Notes under the pieces: generated by a model
Seen by the model: only the letters and a program-made list of their open reading frames with translations
Told to the model about the DNA's origin: nothing
Database searches by the model: none
Program-made: the position numbers and the translations under genes
Shown: in pieces, positions 8,722-17,303 of the stretch
How positions within the stretch are numbered: the first letter of the stretch is position 1
How the letters are laid out: each line of letters opens with the position of its first letter
Source of the DNA: Bacillota bacterium
Lineage (GTDB): Bacteria; Bacillota; Clostridia; Lachnospirales; Lachnospiraceae
Direction: 5' to 3'
DNA: 64,000 bases
Assembly (NCBI GenBank): GCA_023423335.1
Contig: JAFAFU010000025.1
Location: forward strand, 1-64,000

Positions 8722-9341
8722 GACTGGCAGTCCTGGTATCCGGAGGAGGAACGAATCTTCAGGCCCTGATTGACCGGATTGAACAGGAGAAGCTGCAGGG
8801 AGTAACGATTGAGGCAGTTATCAGCAGCAACCGGAATGCTTATGCCCTGGAGAGAGCCAAACAGCACGGTATTGCGGCCGCTTCCATATCGAAGAAGGAA
8901 TTTACCGCCCTCGGTGATTATGAGGAGGCGTTCCTGAAGCTGATCGGAAGCTTTGAGGTGGATTTGATCGTTCTGGCCGGGTTCCTGGTAATTCTGCCGG
9001 AGAAGATTGTAAAGCAATATAACAATAAAATTATTAATATTCATCCCTCCCTGATTCCTGCCTTTTGCGGGGACGGGTATTATGGCCTTAAGGTTCACGA
9101 AGCGGTTCTGGCCAGGGGGGTTAAGGTAACCGGTGCCACCGTGCATTTCGTGGACGAGGGAACGGATACCGGGCCGATTATCCTCCAGAAACCGGTTGTG
9201 GTTCAGGAGGATGATACACCTGAGCTTCTGCAGAGAAGAGTTATGGAACAGGCAGAGTGGGAGCTGCTGCCGGAAGCAGTGCGCCTGATAGCCGAAGGGA
9301 AAATATCAGTCAGAGATCGTAAGGTGCGGATAAATCCATAA
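8715..9341 (+). CDS. purN: Phosphoribosylglycinamide formyltransferase
   Basis: A 208-aa enzyme that transfers the formyl group of 10-formyl-tetrahydrofolate to GAR. It starts with LAVLVSGGGTNLQALID, has LAGFLVILP, the catalytic segment NIHPSLIP (N and H of the active site) and the folate-site ending VTGATVHFVDEGTDTGPII with the conserved Asp. Length is normal. It overlaps purM by 7 bases. The usual downstream partner purH is not in this operon. Confidence 0.97.
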   Translation: MLRLAVLVSGGGTNLQALIDRIEQEKLQGVTIEAVISSNRNAYALERAKQHGIAAASISKKEFTALGDYEEAFLKLIGSFEVDLIVLAGFLVILPEKIVKQYNNKIINIHPSLIPAFCGDGYYGLKVHEAVLARGVKVTGATVHFVDEGTDTGPIILQKPVVVQEDDTPELLQRRVMEQAEWELLPEAVRLIAEGKISVRDRKVRINP

Positions 9342-9444
9342 AACAGTATAAAGGAGCTGCTGCAACAGCCTGTTTTTATCAGATTGAAATGGCCGGGCTG
9401 TTGTGAATGAGGCCGGCCCTTAAATTATTCGGGAGGAGTATTCG

Positions 9445-10716
9445 ATGAAGGTATTAGTCATAGGCAGCGGAGGAAGGGAGCATGCGATTGTAAAAAAGCT
9501 TGCGGTAAGCAGCAGGGTCCATAAGCTTTATTGTGCACCGGGGAATGCAGGTATCGCAGAGGATGCAAAATGTGTGGATATCTCGGTTATGGCCCATGAA
9601 GCGCTGGCTGATTTTGCCGCAAAGGAAGAAATTGACCTCACTGTGGTAGGGCCCGACGATCCTCTGGTAGCGGGCGTCGTAGATGTTTTTGAAGCCAAAG
9701 GGCTAAGGATATTCGGCCCCAGGAAGAATGCGGCAATCATTGAAGGATCAAAGGTATTTTCCAAGAATCTGATGAAGAAATACAATATCCCTACGGCGGC
9801 TTACGAGACCTTTGATTCACCGGGAGCAGCCATAGAGTATCTTAAGACCTCAAAATATCCGATTGTACTAAAGGCAGACGGCTTGGCCCTCGGTAAGGGA
9901 GTTTTGATCTGCAATGATTTTGAAGAGGCAAAAGACGGTGTGAAGCTGATTATGGAGGAGAAACAGTTCGGAGCCTCCGGCGATCACCTGGTAATAGAGG
10001 AATTTATCTCCGGACCCGAGGTCTCGGTACTGGCCTTCTGTGACGGAACCCATATTAAGGAAATGACCAGTGCACAGGATCATAAGCGCGCCAGGGATGG
10101 GGATCAGGGCTTAAATACCGGAGGAATGGGAACCTTCTCCCCCAGTCCGTTCTACACAAGGGAAGTAGAGGATTTTTGCCGGCAGCATGTCTATCAGCCT
10201 ACCATGGACGCAATGAAGGCGGAGGGCAGGCCCTTTACCGGTATCCTCTTTGTCGGATTGATGCTGACGAAGGATGGCCCGAAAGTTCTGGAATACAATG
10301 CCCGCTTCGGAGATCCTGAAGCCCAGGTCGTATTACCGAGGATGAAGAACGATATTATTGAGGTTTTTGAAGCCTGTATCGATGGCAGGCTGGAGGATAT
10401 CAATCTGGAATTTGAGGATAATGCGGCGGTATGTGTGATTCTGGCTTCAGAGGGCTATCCCGGGCATTATGAGAAGGGCTTTGAGATCAAGGGTCTGGAG
10501 CATTTTATCGGTAAGAAGGACCATTACATTTTCCATGCCGCCACAAAAGCGGCGGACGGAAAGATCCTTACCAATGGAGGCAGGGTTCTTGGAGTTACCG
10601 CCGCCGGCCAGAATTTGAAGGAAGCCAGAAGAAAGGCCTACGAGGCTGCCGCCTGGATTGATTTTGACAATAAATACATGAGGAGTGATATCGGCAGGGC
10701 CATTGATGAAGTATGA
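9445..10716 (+). CDS. purD: Phosphoribosylamine--glycine ligase
   Basis: A 423-aa ATP-grasp enzyme making GAR from phosphoribosylamine and glycine. Visible signatures are KVLVIGSGGREHAI at the N-terminus, VVGPDDPLVAGVVD, KADGLALGKGV in the ATP-grasp lid, DHKRARDGDQGLNTGGMG, and the metal-binding EYNARFGDPEAQ. It follows purN after a 103-base gap. The gap contains a GGCCGG/CCGGCC hairpin (9391-9418), possibly an attenuator or processing site. GGGAGGAG precedes the ATG. A strong terminator follows. Confidence 0.97.
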   Translation: MKVLVIGSGGREHAIVKKLAVSSRVHKLYCAPGNAGIAEDAKCVDISVMAHEALADFAAKEEIDLTVVGPDDPLVAGVVDVFEAKGLRIFGPRKNAAIIEGSKVFSKNLMKKYNIPTAAYETFDSPGAAIEYLKTSKYPIVLKADGLALGKGVLICNDFEEAKDGVKLIMEEKQFGASGDHLVIEEFISGPEVSVLAFCDGTHIKEMTSAQDHKRARDGDQGLNTGGMGTFSPSPFYTREVEDFCRQHVYQPTMDAMKAEGRPFTGILFVGLMLTKDGPKVLEYNARFGDPEAQVVLPRMKNDIIEVFEACIDGRLEDINLEFEDNAAVCVILASEGYPGHYEKGFEIKGLEHFIGKKDHYIFHAATKAADGKILTNGGRVLGVTAAGQNLKEARRKAYEAAAWIDFDNKYMRSDIGRAIDEV

Positions 10717-10761
10717 TATGGCTTCTAAATCCGGATATCCGGTGTGATTATATTTCAATAT

Positions 10762-10818
10762 AAAGTATTGCAATTCCCGTAGAGACACTTATTGTACGGG
10801 GCTGCAATACTTTTTTTA
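10762..10818 (+). terminator. Rho-independent terminator of the pur operon
   Basis: AAAGTATTGCA (10762-10772) pairs with TGCAATACTTT, an inner CCCGTA/TACGGG stem extends it, and a run of seven T residues follows. The position, about 45 bases after the purD stop, fits the end of the operon. Confidence 0.9.
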
Positions 10819-11003
10819 TTCTTCCGTTTATTTTTCGGAGAAATCATCCGAAATATATAATAATTCCGTTTTTGACAGGTTCTTGCATAAAAAGCAGTAA
10901 ATGCCACAGAAGTGCCATAAGTCATTTGTAAAATAAAGCAATAAAATGTAGAACCTGACAAGGGATCAGTTTGCGGCTTGTTGGAAAGGAGTACGGGATT
11001 TCA

Positions 11004-13772
11004 ATGAAAGAACGGTATCATCAACACAAATGGTTCGTTATTCTGCTCTGCATCATAATGGTGCTTCAGAATCTCATATATGCTAATTCAGAACACAGTA
11101 TGGCCGCTGTGACAGGAACGGTTACAGCAAATACCCTGAATGTCCGCACAGGACCCTCCGCTGCCTCTGAGAAGGTCATGCTGGGGGAAACCTATGTATA
11201 TCTTCGCAAGGATGAGAAGGTTACCATACTGAACGAGGACAGCGGTTGGTATTATATCTCCCTGGCGTTCAACGGAAAAACTGTGAAAGGCTATGTATCG
11301 AGTGACTATATTGAACTGGGTGCAAACAGTCAGGTACCTACCCCGACACCGAAGCCGACAGCTGCACCAACACCGAAACCGACACCAAAGCCAACTCTGG
11401 CGCCGACCAAGGCTCCGGATCAGGGGAATGCGGCAGGGGAAGTAAAAAAGGCTTTTTCCCTCAAGGGATCTGTTACAGCGGCATCCTTAAATGTCAGAAG
11501 CGGAGCAGGCACAAATTATGCCAAGGTGGCGGGACTGACAGCCGGTAACAGTGTGACCGTAATTAATGAGGTGATGAACGATACCACCAAATGGTACGGG
11601 ATTACCTTTAAAAATGGAGGCGTTACAAAGTCAGGTTATGTATCCAGCCTCTATATAAAGCTTATTTTCGATTCTGCGGTGAAAGGAAATATCAAAGATA
11701 GCAAGACAAAGATCAGAAAAGCAGCGGGCAGCAGCTCTGCCTACCTGAAAGATTCAAAGGGAAGCGTCCTTTCCTTAAGTAAGAATAAATCCATAACCAT
11801 TCAAGATGAGGTAACAATGAACAATGAAAAATGGTTCAAGATTACCTTTACCCTGGATTCTGTAAAATATACGGGATATGTACAGGCGAATCAGGTATAC
11901 TTTAAAGTAACGGAGACGGCACCCACAGCTACCCCTACACCGCAACCAACTCCAAAACCTACCCCTAAACCCACCCCGAAGCCGACTGCGACCCCTACCC
12001 CGAAGCCAACCACAACCCCCACCCCGAAGCCGGTTACGAGTCCTACTCCGACCCCGACACCAACCGTAAGTCCGACGCCCACACCCAGCCCGACCCCGAT
12101 ACCGGCGCTGCCGGACCTTTCCCAGGGCGCCGGTCTTCTGGAGGTATCGGATATCAAGATATATGATTTGATTTTATCTCCAGTGGATGGATACATATGT
12201 AATACCCAATATTTGAATGTTATCAATAATGTATTAGTTTCAATTGAATATCTTTATGATAACAGTTTTCAACCGATTATTCTTTCGAACAGGCAAAAGG
12301 TTACGGTTGAAGAAGCGGTCCTGACAGATTCTGGGATATGGTATAGAATAAGATTTAACTTCAATGGCCTGTCCTATAGCGGCTATGTCAGGGCAGAGTA
12401 TATCTATATTGGCGAAATCGCACCTATACCGACGGTCACGCCGAAACCTACACCAACGCCGACACCAATTCCAGCGTTTCCGGGTACGGATAATGTGGAT
12501 TTTGAGTTGAAGCTGATTGCACAGGGTTTTCCGGAGAGCTATAAGGAGGGTTTAAGGCAGCTTCATGAAAAGCATCCCACCTGGGAATTTACCGCTTATC
12601 ATACCGGACTTGAATGGACTACGGTGATAAAGGAGGAGAGTATCCCGGGTAAAAACACGATACCAAATACGAAGAGTGTGGAATGGTTATCCTTTGACAG
12701 CGGTGCTTATGATTGGAAAACGGATAAATTTACGGTATTTGACGGAACCTACTGGGTGACTGCTTCCAAGGCAGCAGTCGAATATTATATGGATCCTAGA
12801 AATTTCCTGACAGATACGGGAATCTTCCAGTTTGAGCTTCTGAAGTATCAAAGTAAATACCAGAATAAGCTGGGAGTAGAGAATATCCTGTCCGGCACAG
12901 CACTCTACAAGACCTCCTATTCCTTTTTGGATGATCTGGGTGTCCAGCAGAGTTATACCTATAGTGACACTTTTATCAAGGCGGCAGAATATTCCGGTGT
13001 CAGCCCCTATCATCTGGCTTCCAGGGTTAAGCAGGAGGTGGTAACGGGGCCGAATACATTAAGCAACAGTGTTTCCGGAACCTATGCGGGATATGAAGGA
13101 TACTATAATTTTTATAATATCGGAGCCAATGACAGCGCCGGCGGAGGAGCAATCGCCAAAGGTCTGAATTATGCGAAAAACGGCAGGAATGCTGCTGAGA
13201 ATGCATTATATCTGATACCCTGGACAAATCCCTATAAGTCCATCGTGGGAGGTTCCTATTTCATTGGATCCGGCTATATTAACCGGGGACAGGATACGGT
13301 CTACCTTCAGAAGTTCAATGTTACACCGAATTCGACCTATTTCCATCAATATATGACCAATGTGGAGGCACCCTGGGCAGAGGGAAAGAAAATCTCAACA
13401 GCGTATAAGAGCATGATTGATTCACCGATTGTTTTCTCTATTCCCGTATATTTGAACATGCCCGGCGTAGCTCCATACCCTACCACCAAGTTTAATCCCA
13501 ATAACCGTATGAAGAGCCTTAAGGTGTATGATATCAATGGGAAGGAGCTGGCACTGACGCCGACCTTCAGTCAGACAACCTACAGCTACAGCTTAATTGT
13601 TAAGAATGAAATCGACCAGGTACAGGTAAAAGCAACTGCAGTCAGTAAGAAGGCAACGGTAGCCGGATCCAGTTATCATTCTCTGACCATTGGCAATAAT
13701 ACGATAACGATACCGGTTATGGCCGAGGATGGACAAATCGCAAATTATACCGTCAATATCGTAAGAGAGTAA
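11004..13772 (+). CDS. Secreted multi-SH3 cell-wall glucosaminidase
   Basis: A 922-aa exported protein. A signal peptide (FVILLCIIMVLQNLIYANS) is followed by bacterial SH3 repeats (TANTLNVRTGPSAASEKV; TAASLNVRSGAGTNYAKV; a third beginning AVKGNIKDSKTKIRKAAG; a fourth, more divergent, near residue 400). Long Thr-Pro-Lys linkers separate them. A LytD-like glucosaminidase domain then spans about residues 490-780, with AVEYYMDPRNFL, ASRVKQEV carrying the expected catalytic Glu, and YNFYNIGA. A cadherin-like beta-sandwich ends the protein. It probably cleaves peptidoglycan glycan strands while the SH3 modules bind wall peptides. No sortase motif or SLH domain is present. ATG at 11004 has AAAGGAG upstream; the TTG at 10971 is less likely. 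Confidence 0.88.
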   Translation: MKERYHQHKWFVILLCIIMVLQNLIYANSEHSMAAVTGTVTANTLNVRTGPSAASEKVMLGETYVYLRKDEKVTILNEDSGWYYISLAFNGKTVKGYVSSDYIELGANSQVPTPTPKPTAAPTPKPTPKPTLAPTKAPDQGNAAGEVKKAFSLKGSVTAASLNVRSGAGTNYAKVAGLTAGNSVTVINEVMNDTTKWYGITFKNGGVTKSGYVSSLYIKLIFDSAVKGNIKDSKTKIRKAAGSSSAYLKDSKGSVLSLSKNKSITIQDEVTMNNEKWFKITFTLDSVKYTGYVQANQVYFKVTETAPTATPTPQPTPKPTPKPTPKPTATPTPKPTTTPTPKPVTSPTPTPTPTVSPTPTPSPTPIPALPDLSQGAGLLEVSDIKIYDLILSPVDGYICNTQYLNVINNVLVSIEYLYDNSFQPIILSNRQKVTVEEAVLTDSGIWYRIRFNFNGLSYSGYVRAEYIYIGEIAPIPTVTPKPTPTPTPIPAFPGTDNVDFELKLIAQGFPESYKEGLRQLHEKHPTWEFTAYHTGLEWTTVIKEESIPGKNTIPNTKSVEWLSFDSGAYDWKTDKFTVFDGTYWVTASKAAVEYYMDPRNFLTDTGIFQFELLKYQSKYQNKLGVENILSGTALYKTSYSFLDDLGVQQSYTYSDTFIKAAEYSGVSPYHLASRVKQEVVTGPNTLSNSVSGTYAGYEGYYNFYNIGANDSAGGGAIAKGLNYAKNGRNAAENALYLIPWTNPYKSIVGGSYFIGSGYINRGQDTVYLQKFNVTPNSTYFHQYMTNVEAPWAEGKKISTAYKSMIDSPIVFSIPVYLNMPGVAPYPTTKFNPNNRMKSLKVYDINGKELALTPTFSQTTYSYSLIVKNEIDQVQVKATAVSKKATVAGSSYHSLTIGNNTITIPVMAEDGQIANYTVNIVRE

Positions 13773-13833
13773 TCCGTCTCGCAGCTAAGATTTACATAGG
13801 CAGGCAAGGAATTACGAACAGATGCCATAGAAT

Positions 13834-13870
13834 CCGGCCAGCGGGGAAGAGCCTGCTGGCCGGTTATTGC
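13834..13870 (+). terminator. Hairpin after glucosaminidase gene
   Basis: A perfect 9-bp stem CCGGCCAGC/GCTGGCCGG (13834-13863) with a 12-base loop is followed by TTATTGCT. The T-tract is short, so it may be a weak terminator or attenuator between the two surface-protein genes. Confidence 0.5.
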
Positions 13871-13922
13871 TAGCACATATCGCTCCATGACCAATGACTA
13901 TAATACATAGGGGGAATTCCAT

Positions 13923-15143
13923 ATGAAGAAAATAAGGAAATATATTATGACAATGCTGCTGTTTTTGGCGGCAGGAAGTATCGTTAATACACAGACAAGC
14001 AGAGCCGCGAGCGCCGAGGTGGAACTTTCCGCAGATAATGAGGAGATCACGGTCGGTCAAAGCCTGTACGTTTATATTATGATTAAGTCAGATACGCCCT
14101 TTGGCGATTTTGAGGCCAATCTAACCTATAATGATGATATTCTGGAGTATCAGGGGAATAATTCCTTCATTACAGGAAGCAGCGGTTTCTTAAAAATATC
14201 GGATGTAAATGTACCCGATGCGGATACCCAGAGAAAATATTCTCTGGAATTTAAAACAGTCGGAATCGGAGTATGTGATATTGCACTGATGGAGCCCTTT
14301 ATGGTTTATGATTATGAGACCGAAGCAGGGCTTCCTGTATCCAGTAATGTTTTAACGGTTAATGTCAAGGCCGCAGTGACGGCCTCAACCAACGCGTATT
14401 TAAGTTCCTTGAAAATCAACCCCGCATCATTAAGTCCGGAGTTTAATAAAAATACCTTCGAATATCAGGCCAATGTCAGCTATGATACAGAGAAGCTGAT
14501 CATCAATGCGGATCGGGAGGATGAAAAATCAATTGTTCGTATTTCCGGTAATGATTCTCTGAAAGAAGGAGAAAATAAAGTCATCATTACTGTGATAGCA
14601 GAATCAGGAGCCGTCATAGAATATACTATACATGTATTCCGTGAATTCGCACCGGAAGACGAAGAAATTCCTGAGGAGGGAATAATCACACCTTCGACAA
14701 AGCACGGTTTCTTTGAAATTGTCCGTGCGGACGGGGAATTATATGCAGAATATAACGGAAGATATAGGCTGGTGGAGCCGGGTCCCGAGGTTCAAATTCC
14801 CAGTGGTTATGTCAAGACCAAAATCATTGTTTCGGACATTTCCATTAATGTTTATGCCCCGGAGGATGACCTGGGATATGAATTCCTGTTAATCTATGCG
14901 GAGAACGAGCTGGGAGAGGCAGGCTTTTATACCTATGACAAGGTGGAAAGAACCCTGCAGCGTATGATCCCGGATACCCTGGTGATCGGTGCGGCAGATG
15001 ATGAGGCTTCGGCTGACCAGAACGCATTAAAGAAGGAATACCGCTCGAATATGATGAAGGCAGTATTTGTCATAACACTCCTCGGTATCCTGTGTGCACT
15101 GCTGATTGTGGTAATAATCCGGACGTATATGAAATCCAGGTAA
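13923..15143 (+). CDS. Membrane-anchored cohesin-like / cadherin-like surface protein
   Basis: A 406-aa protein with an N-terminal signal peptide (YIMTMLLFLAAGSIVNT). Next comes a cohesin-type beta domain (about residues 35-155: VELSADNEEITVGQSLYVYI, then FEANLTYNDDILEY). A cadherin-like beta-sandwich follows (about 160-245: YLSSLKINPASLSPEFNKNTFEYQ, ending EYTIHVFRE). One C-terminal helix (AVFVITLLGILCALLIVVIIRTY) with a short basic tail inside completes the protein. Its cadherin-like module resembles the one ending the upstream glucosaminidase, which supports a shared wall-associated role. Whether the cohesin-like domain binds a dockerin is not shown; no dockerin is encoded in the window. 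GGGGGAATTCC precedes the ATG. Confidence 0.75.
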   Translation: MKKIRKYIMTMLLFLAAGSIVNTQTSRAASAEVELSADNEEITVGQSLYVYIMIKSDTPFGDFEANLTYNDDILEYQGNNSFITGSSGFLKISDVNVPDADTQRKYSLEFKTVGIGVCDIALMEPFMVYDYETEAGLPVSSNVLTVNVKAAVTASTNAYLSSLKINPASLSPEFNKNTFEYQANVSYDTEKLIINADREDEKSIVRISGNDSLKEGENKVIITVIAESGAVIEYTIHVFREFAPEDEEIPEEGIITPSTKHGFFEIVRADGELYAEYNGRYRLVEPGPEVQIPSGYVKTKIIVSDISINVYAPEDDLGYEFLLIYAENELGEAGFYTYDKVERTLQRMIPDTLVIGAADDEASADQNALKKEYRSNMMKAVFVITLLGILCALLIVVIIRTYMKSR

Positions 15144-15164
15144 AAGTGCTGTTTCATAAAGTTG

Positions 15165-15202
15165 TTGACATTCCCAAGGTATTGTTATACTATGTGTATA
15201 AC
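15165..15202 (+). promoter_or_regulatory. Promoter and GntR-type operator of the mcsA-mcsB-clpC operon
   Basis: TTGACA (15165-15170) and TACTAT (15188-15193) are 17 bases apart. A perfect inverted repeat GTTATAC-TATGT-GTATAAC (15184-15202) covers the -10 region. Its form, TATAC spaced from GTATA, is that expected for operators of YtrA-subfamily GntR repressors, and the first gene downstream encodes one. The tandem heptads of a CtsR operator (GGTCAAA) are not seen. Confidence 0.7.
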
Positions 15203-15253
15203 AGATATAACGATATCTTTCGATGTAAACCAATTGATTAAGAGGTGTCTGCA

Positions 15254-15628
15254 ATGTATGTAAAAATAGATTTTAACAGTGATGAAGCGATCTATATCCA
15301 GCTTAGGAATCAGATTATATATGGTATCGCCACTTCAAAGATCCAGGAGGGTGATAATCTTCCTTCCGTAAGGGAGTTGGCGGAGTATATTGGAATCAAC
15401 ATGCATACCGTAAATAAAGCATACGCCATTTTAAAGCAGGAGGGATATGTTAAGCTTGACCGCAGGAAGGGCGCAGTAATTGCAATTGATTTTAATAAGC
15501 TGCAAGCCCTGGAAGAATTGAAGGAAGACCTTACGGTCATCCTGGCGAAAGCAATCTGTAAAAATGTCAGTTGCGAGGAAGCACATGAGATTGTGGATCA
15601 GGTATTCAACGGATTTGAAAGGGGGTAA
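15254..15628 (+). CDS. GntR family (YtrA-type) transcriptional repressor
   Basis: A 124-aa DNA-binding protein with an N-terminal winged helix: AIYIQLRNQIIYGIATSKIQ, then GDNLPSVRELAEYIGINMHTVNKAYAILKQEGYV. A short C-terminal helical tail follows in place of a full effector domain, as in the YtrA subfamily. It heads the operon with mcsA, mcsB and clpC, the slot normally held by CtsR in Bacillota. The palindrome over its promoter suggests autoregulation. ATG at 15254 is preferred over the in-frame GTG at 15245 because AGAGG lies 8 bases before the ATG. Five bases separate it from mcsA. Confidence 0.85.
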   Translation: MYVKIDFNSDEAIYIQLRNQIIYGIATSKIQEGDNLPSVRELAEYIGINMHTVNKAYAILKQEGYVKLDRRKGAVIAIDFNKLQALEELKEDLTVILAKAICKNVSCEEAHEIVDQVFNGFERG

Positions 15629-15633
15629 TTCCT

Positions 15634-16179
15634 ATGTTATGCGACAGATGTCAGAAGAGGGATGCCAAGGTACTATATACCGAAATTATTAACGGAGTAA
15701 AAAAAGAGCAGCATCTATGCGAAGAATGTGCCACAGATTATACATCCTTTCAAATGGAAAAGCCATTACTGAACAGTGATCTCACGTTAAACGACCTGCT
15801 GTCCACACTGCTGGAAGCATACAATAACAGTAATACCAAGGAACAGGGAGAGGCCAAACCGGATATTGTTTGTGATAAATGTAATATGAGTTTTGAGGAA
15901 TTTCTTCAGAAGGGCCGATTCGGCTGTGCCGAATGCTACCGCAGCTTCCATAAGGAACTGGGCAAGACCTTAAAGGGGATTCAGGGGGCCGAGGTTCATA
16001 TGGGGAAGAGGCCGAAGGGCTATGTTTCTTCAACAGACAGAATCTTAAAGGGTTTTAGTGAGACAGAGAGGCTGAATATAAAACTTCAGGAAGCAATTGA
16101 GAAGGAAGAATTTGAGGAGGCCGCCAGACTCAGGGATCTGATCCGTCAGATGAGGAAGGAGGAGACCAACAATGCTTAA
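15634..16179 (+). CDS. mcsA: McsA-like activator of the protein-arginine kinase
   Basis: A 181-aa protein with paired zinc-binding cysteines: CDRC near residue 3 with CEEC near 32, and CDKC near 80 with CAEC near 105. A C-terminal UVR motif (RLNIKLQEAIEKEEFEEAARLRDLI) is also present. McsA activates McsB and couples it to ClpC. The coding region overlaps mcsB by 8 bases. GGGGG precedes the ATG. Confidence 0.92.
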   Translation: MLCDRCQKRDAKVLYTEIINGVKKEQHLCEECATDYTSFQMEKPLLNSDLTLNDLLSTLLEAYNNSNTKEQGEAKPDIVCDKCNMSFEEFLQKGRFGCAECYRSFHKELGKTLKGIQGAEVHMGKRPKGYVSSTDRILKGFSETERLNIKLQEAIEKEEFEEAARLRDLIRQMRKEETNNA

Positions 16180-17206
16180 ATGGTATGAACAGATTGTTCC
16201 GGACAGTGACGTTGTTATCTCCAGCCGCATCCGACTGGCCAGGAATCTGGAGGGGTATCCCTTTTCCGCGAAGATGGAAGAGAAAGAGGCGGTCCCCCTG
16301 GTGAATGAGGTTAAGGGAATTACCGCATCTCTGGCAGAAAAAGATAACCGGAAATACTATTCCTGCAATATCAGTACGCTTAGCGATATCGATAAGACCG
16401 CAATGGTAGAACGGCATATTGTCAGTCCTTTGCTTGCTGAGAAACAGCAGACGACAGGCTTAATTTTGTCGGAGGATGAAACCATCAGCATTATGATTAA
16501 CGAAGAGGATCATGTCAGGATACAGGCGATTGTCGGCGGCATGAATCTCGAGAAAGCATATGAGGAAGCGGACCGGATTGACGATATCGCCTATGAGAAA
16601 TTACATTTTGCATTTGACGAGAAATACGGATATCTGACCGCATGTCCTACCAACTCAGGTACAGGGATGCGTGCTTCCTGCATGGTTTTCCTGCCGGCCT
16701 TAAGCTCGGCAAGGATGATATCGAAGCTGGTTGAGGAGGTCGGCAAATACGGAGTCACCATCCGCGGAATTTATGGGGAAGGCTCCAAGAGTCTGGGAAG
16801 CATCTACCAGATTTCAAATCAGAAGACTCTGGGGCAGTCCGAGCGGGAAATCATCGATAACCTGAACCGCATCGTGGCCCAGGTCGTTAAGCAGGAGAGA
16901 AAGCGGCGGGAATATATGCTGTCCGTTAATGCGGATGAATTAGAGGATCAGGTTTATCGTTCCTATGGAGTTTTAAAGTATGCGAGACAGATTACCTCAG
17001 AAGATGCGATGGCCCTGCTCTCCCAGTTAAAATTTGGTGCGGACTGCTGCCTGATCCAATTTGAGAGAGACTTTAATATTCATAAATTGATGATGGGAGT
17101 CCAGCCGGGAAGCCTGCAGTGGACCATAGGCAAAAACGTTGGAAGCACGTCCAGGGATCAGTCCCGGGCTGAATATATACGCAAGGAATTACCGACAATG
17201 ATATAA
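16172..17206 (+). CDS. mcsB: Protein-arginine kinase McsB
   Basis: A 344-aa guanidino-phosphotransferase fold. VVISSRIRLARNLEGYPF opens the catalytic domain. The loop TACPTNSGTGMRASCMVFLPAL carries the conserved Cys. The late RDQSRA sequence matches the RDxxRA phospho-arginine pocket described for B. subtilis McsB. The enzyme marks proteins with phospho-arginine for ClpC-ClpP degradation. It is translationally coupled to mcsA by an 8-base overlap and is 97 bases ahead of clpC. Confidence 0.95.
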   Translation: MLKWYEQIVPDSDVVISSRIRLARNLEGYPFSAKMEEKEAVPLVNEVKGITASLAEKDNRKYYSCNISTLSDIDKTAMVERHIVSPLLAEKQQTTGLILSEDETISIMINEEDHVRIQAIVGGMNLEKAYEEADRIDDIAYEKLHFAFDEKYGYLTACPTNSGTGMRASCMVFLPALSSARMISKLVEEVGKYGVTIRGIYGEGSKSLGSIYQISNQKTLGQSEREIIDNLNRIVAQVVKQERKRREYMLSVNADELEDQVYRSYGVLKYARQITSEDAMALLSQLKFGADCCLIQFERDFNIHKLMMGVQPGSLQWTIGKNVGSTSRDQSRAEYIRKELPTMI

Positions 17207-17303
17207 AATATCCATATATGCTGAAGTTAACAGCACCAAAAATCCAGGGTTGTTTTATCCGCCCGGGTATGAATTCTTTAGGTCAGAAACGGAGGACACA
17301 AGG

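Noticed and set aside
11891..12226. Gly/Val-rich minus-strand frame resembling a repetitive protein
   Set aside because: It is the antisense translation of the Thr-Pro-Lys linker codons of the glucosaminidase.
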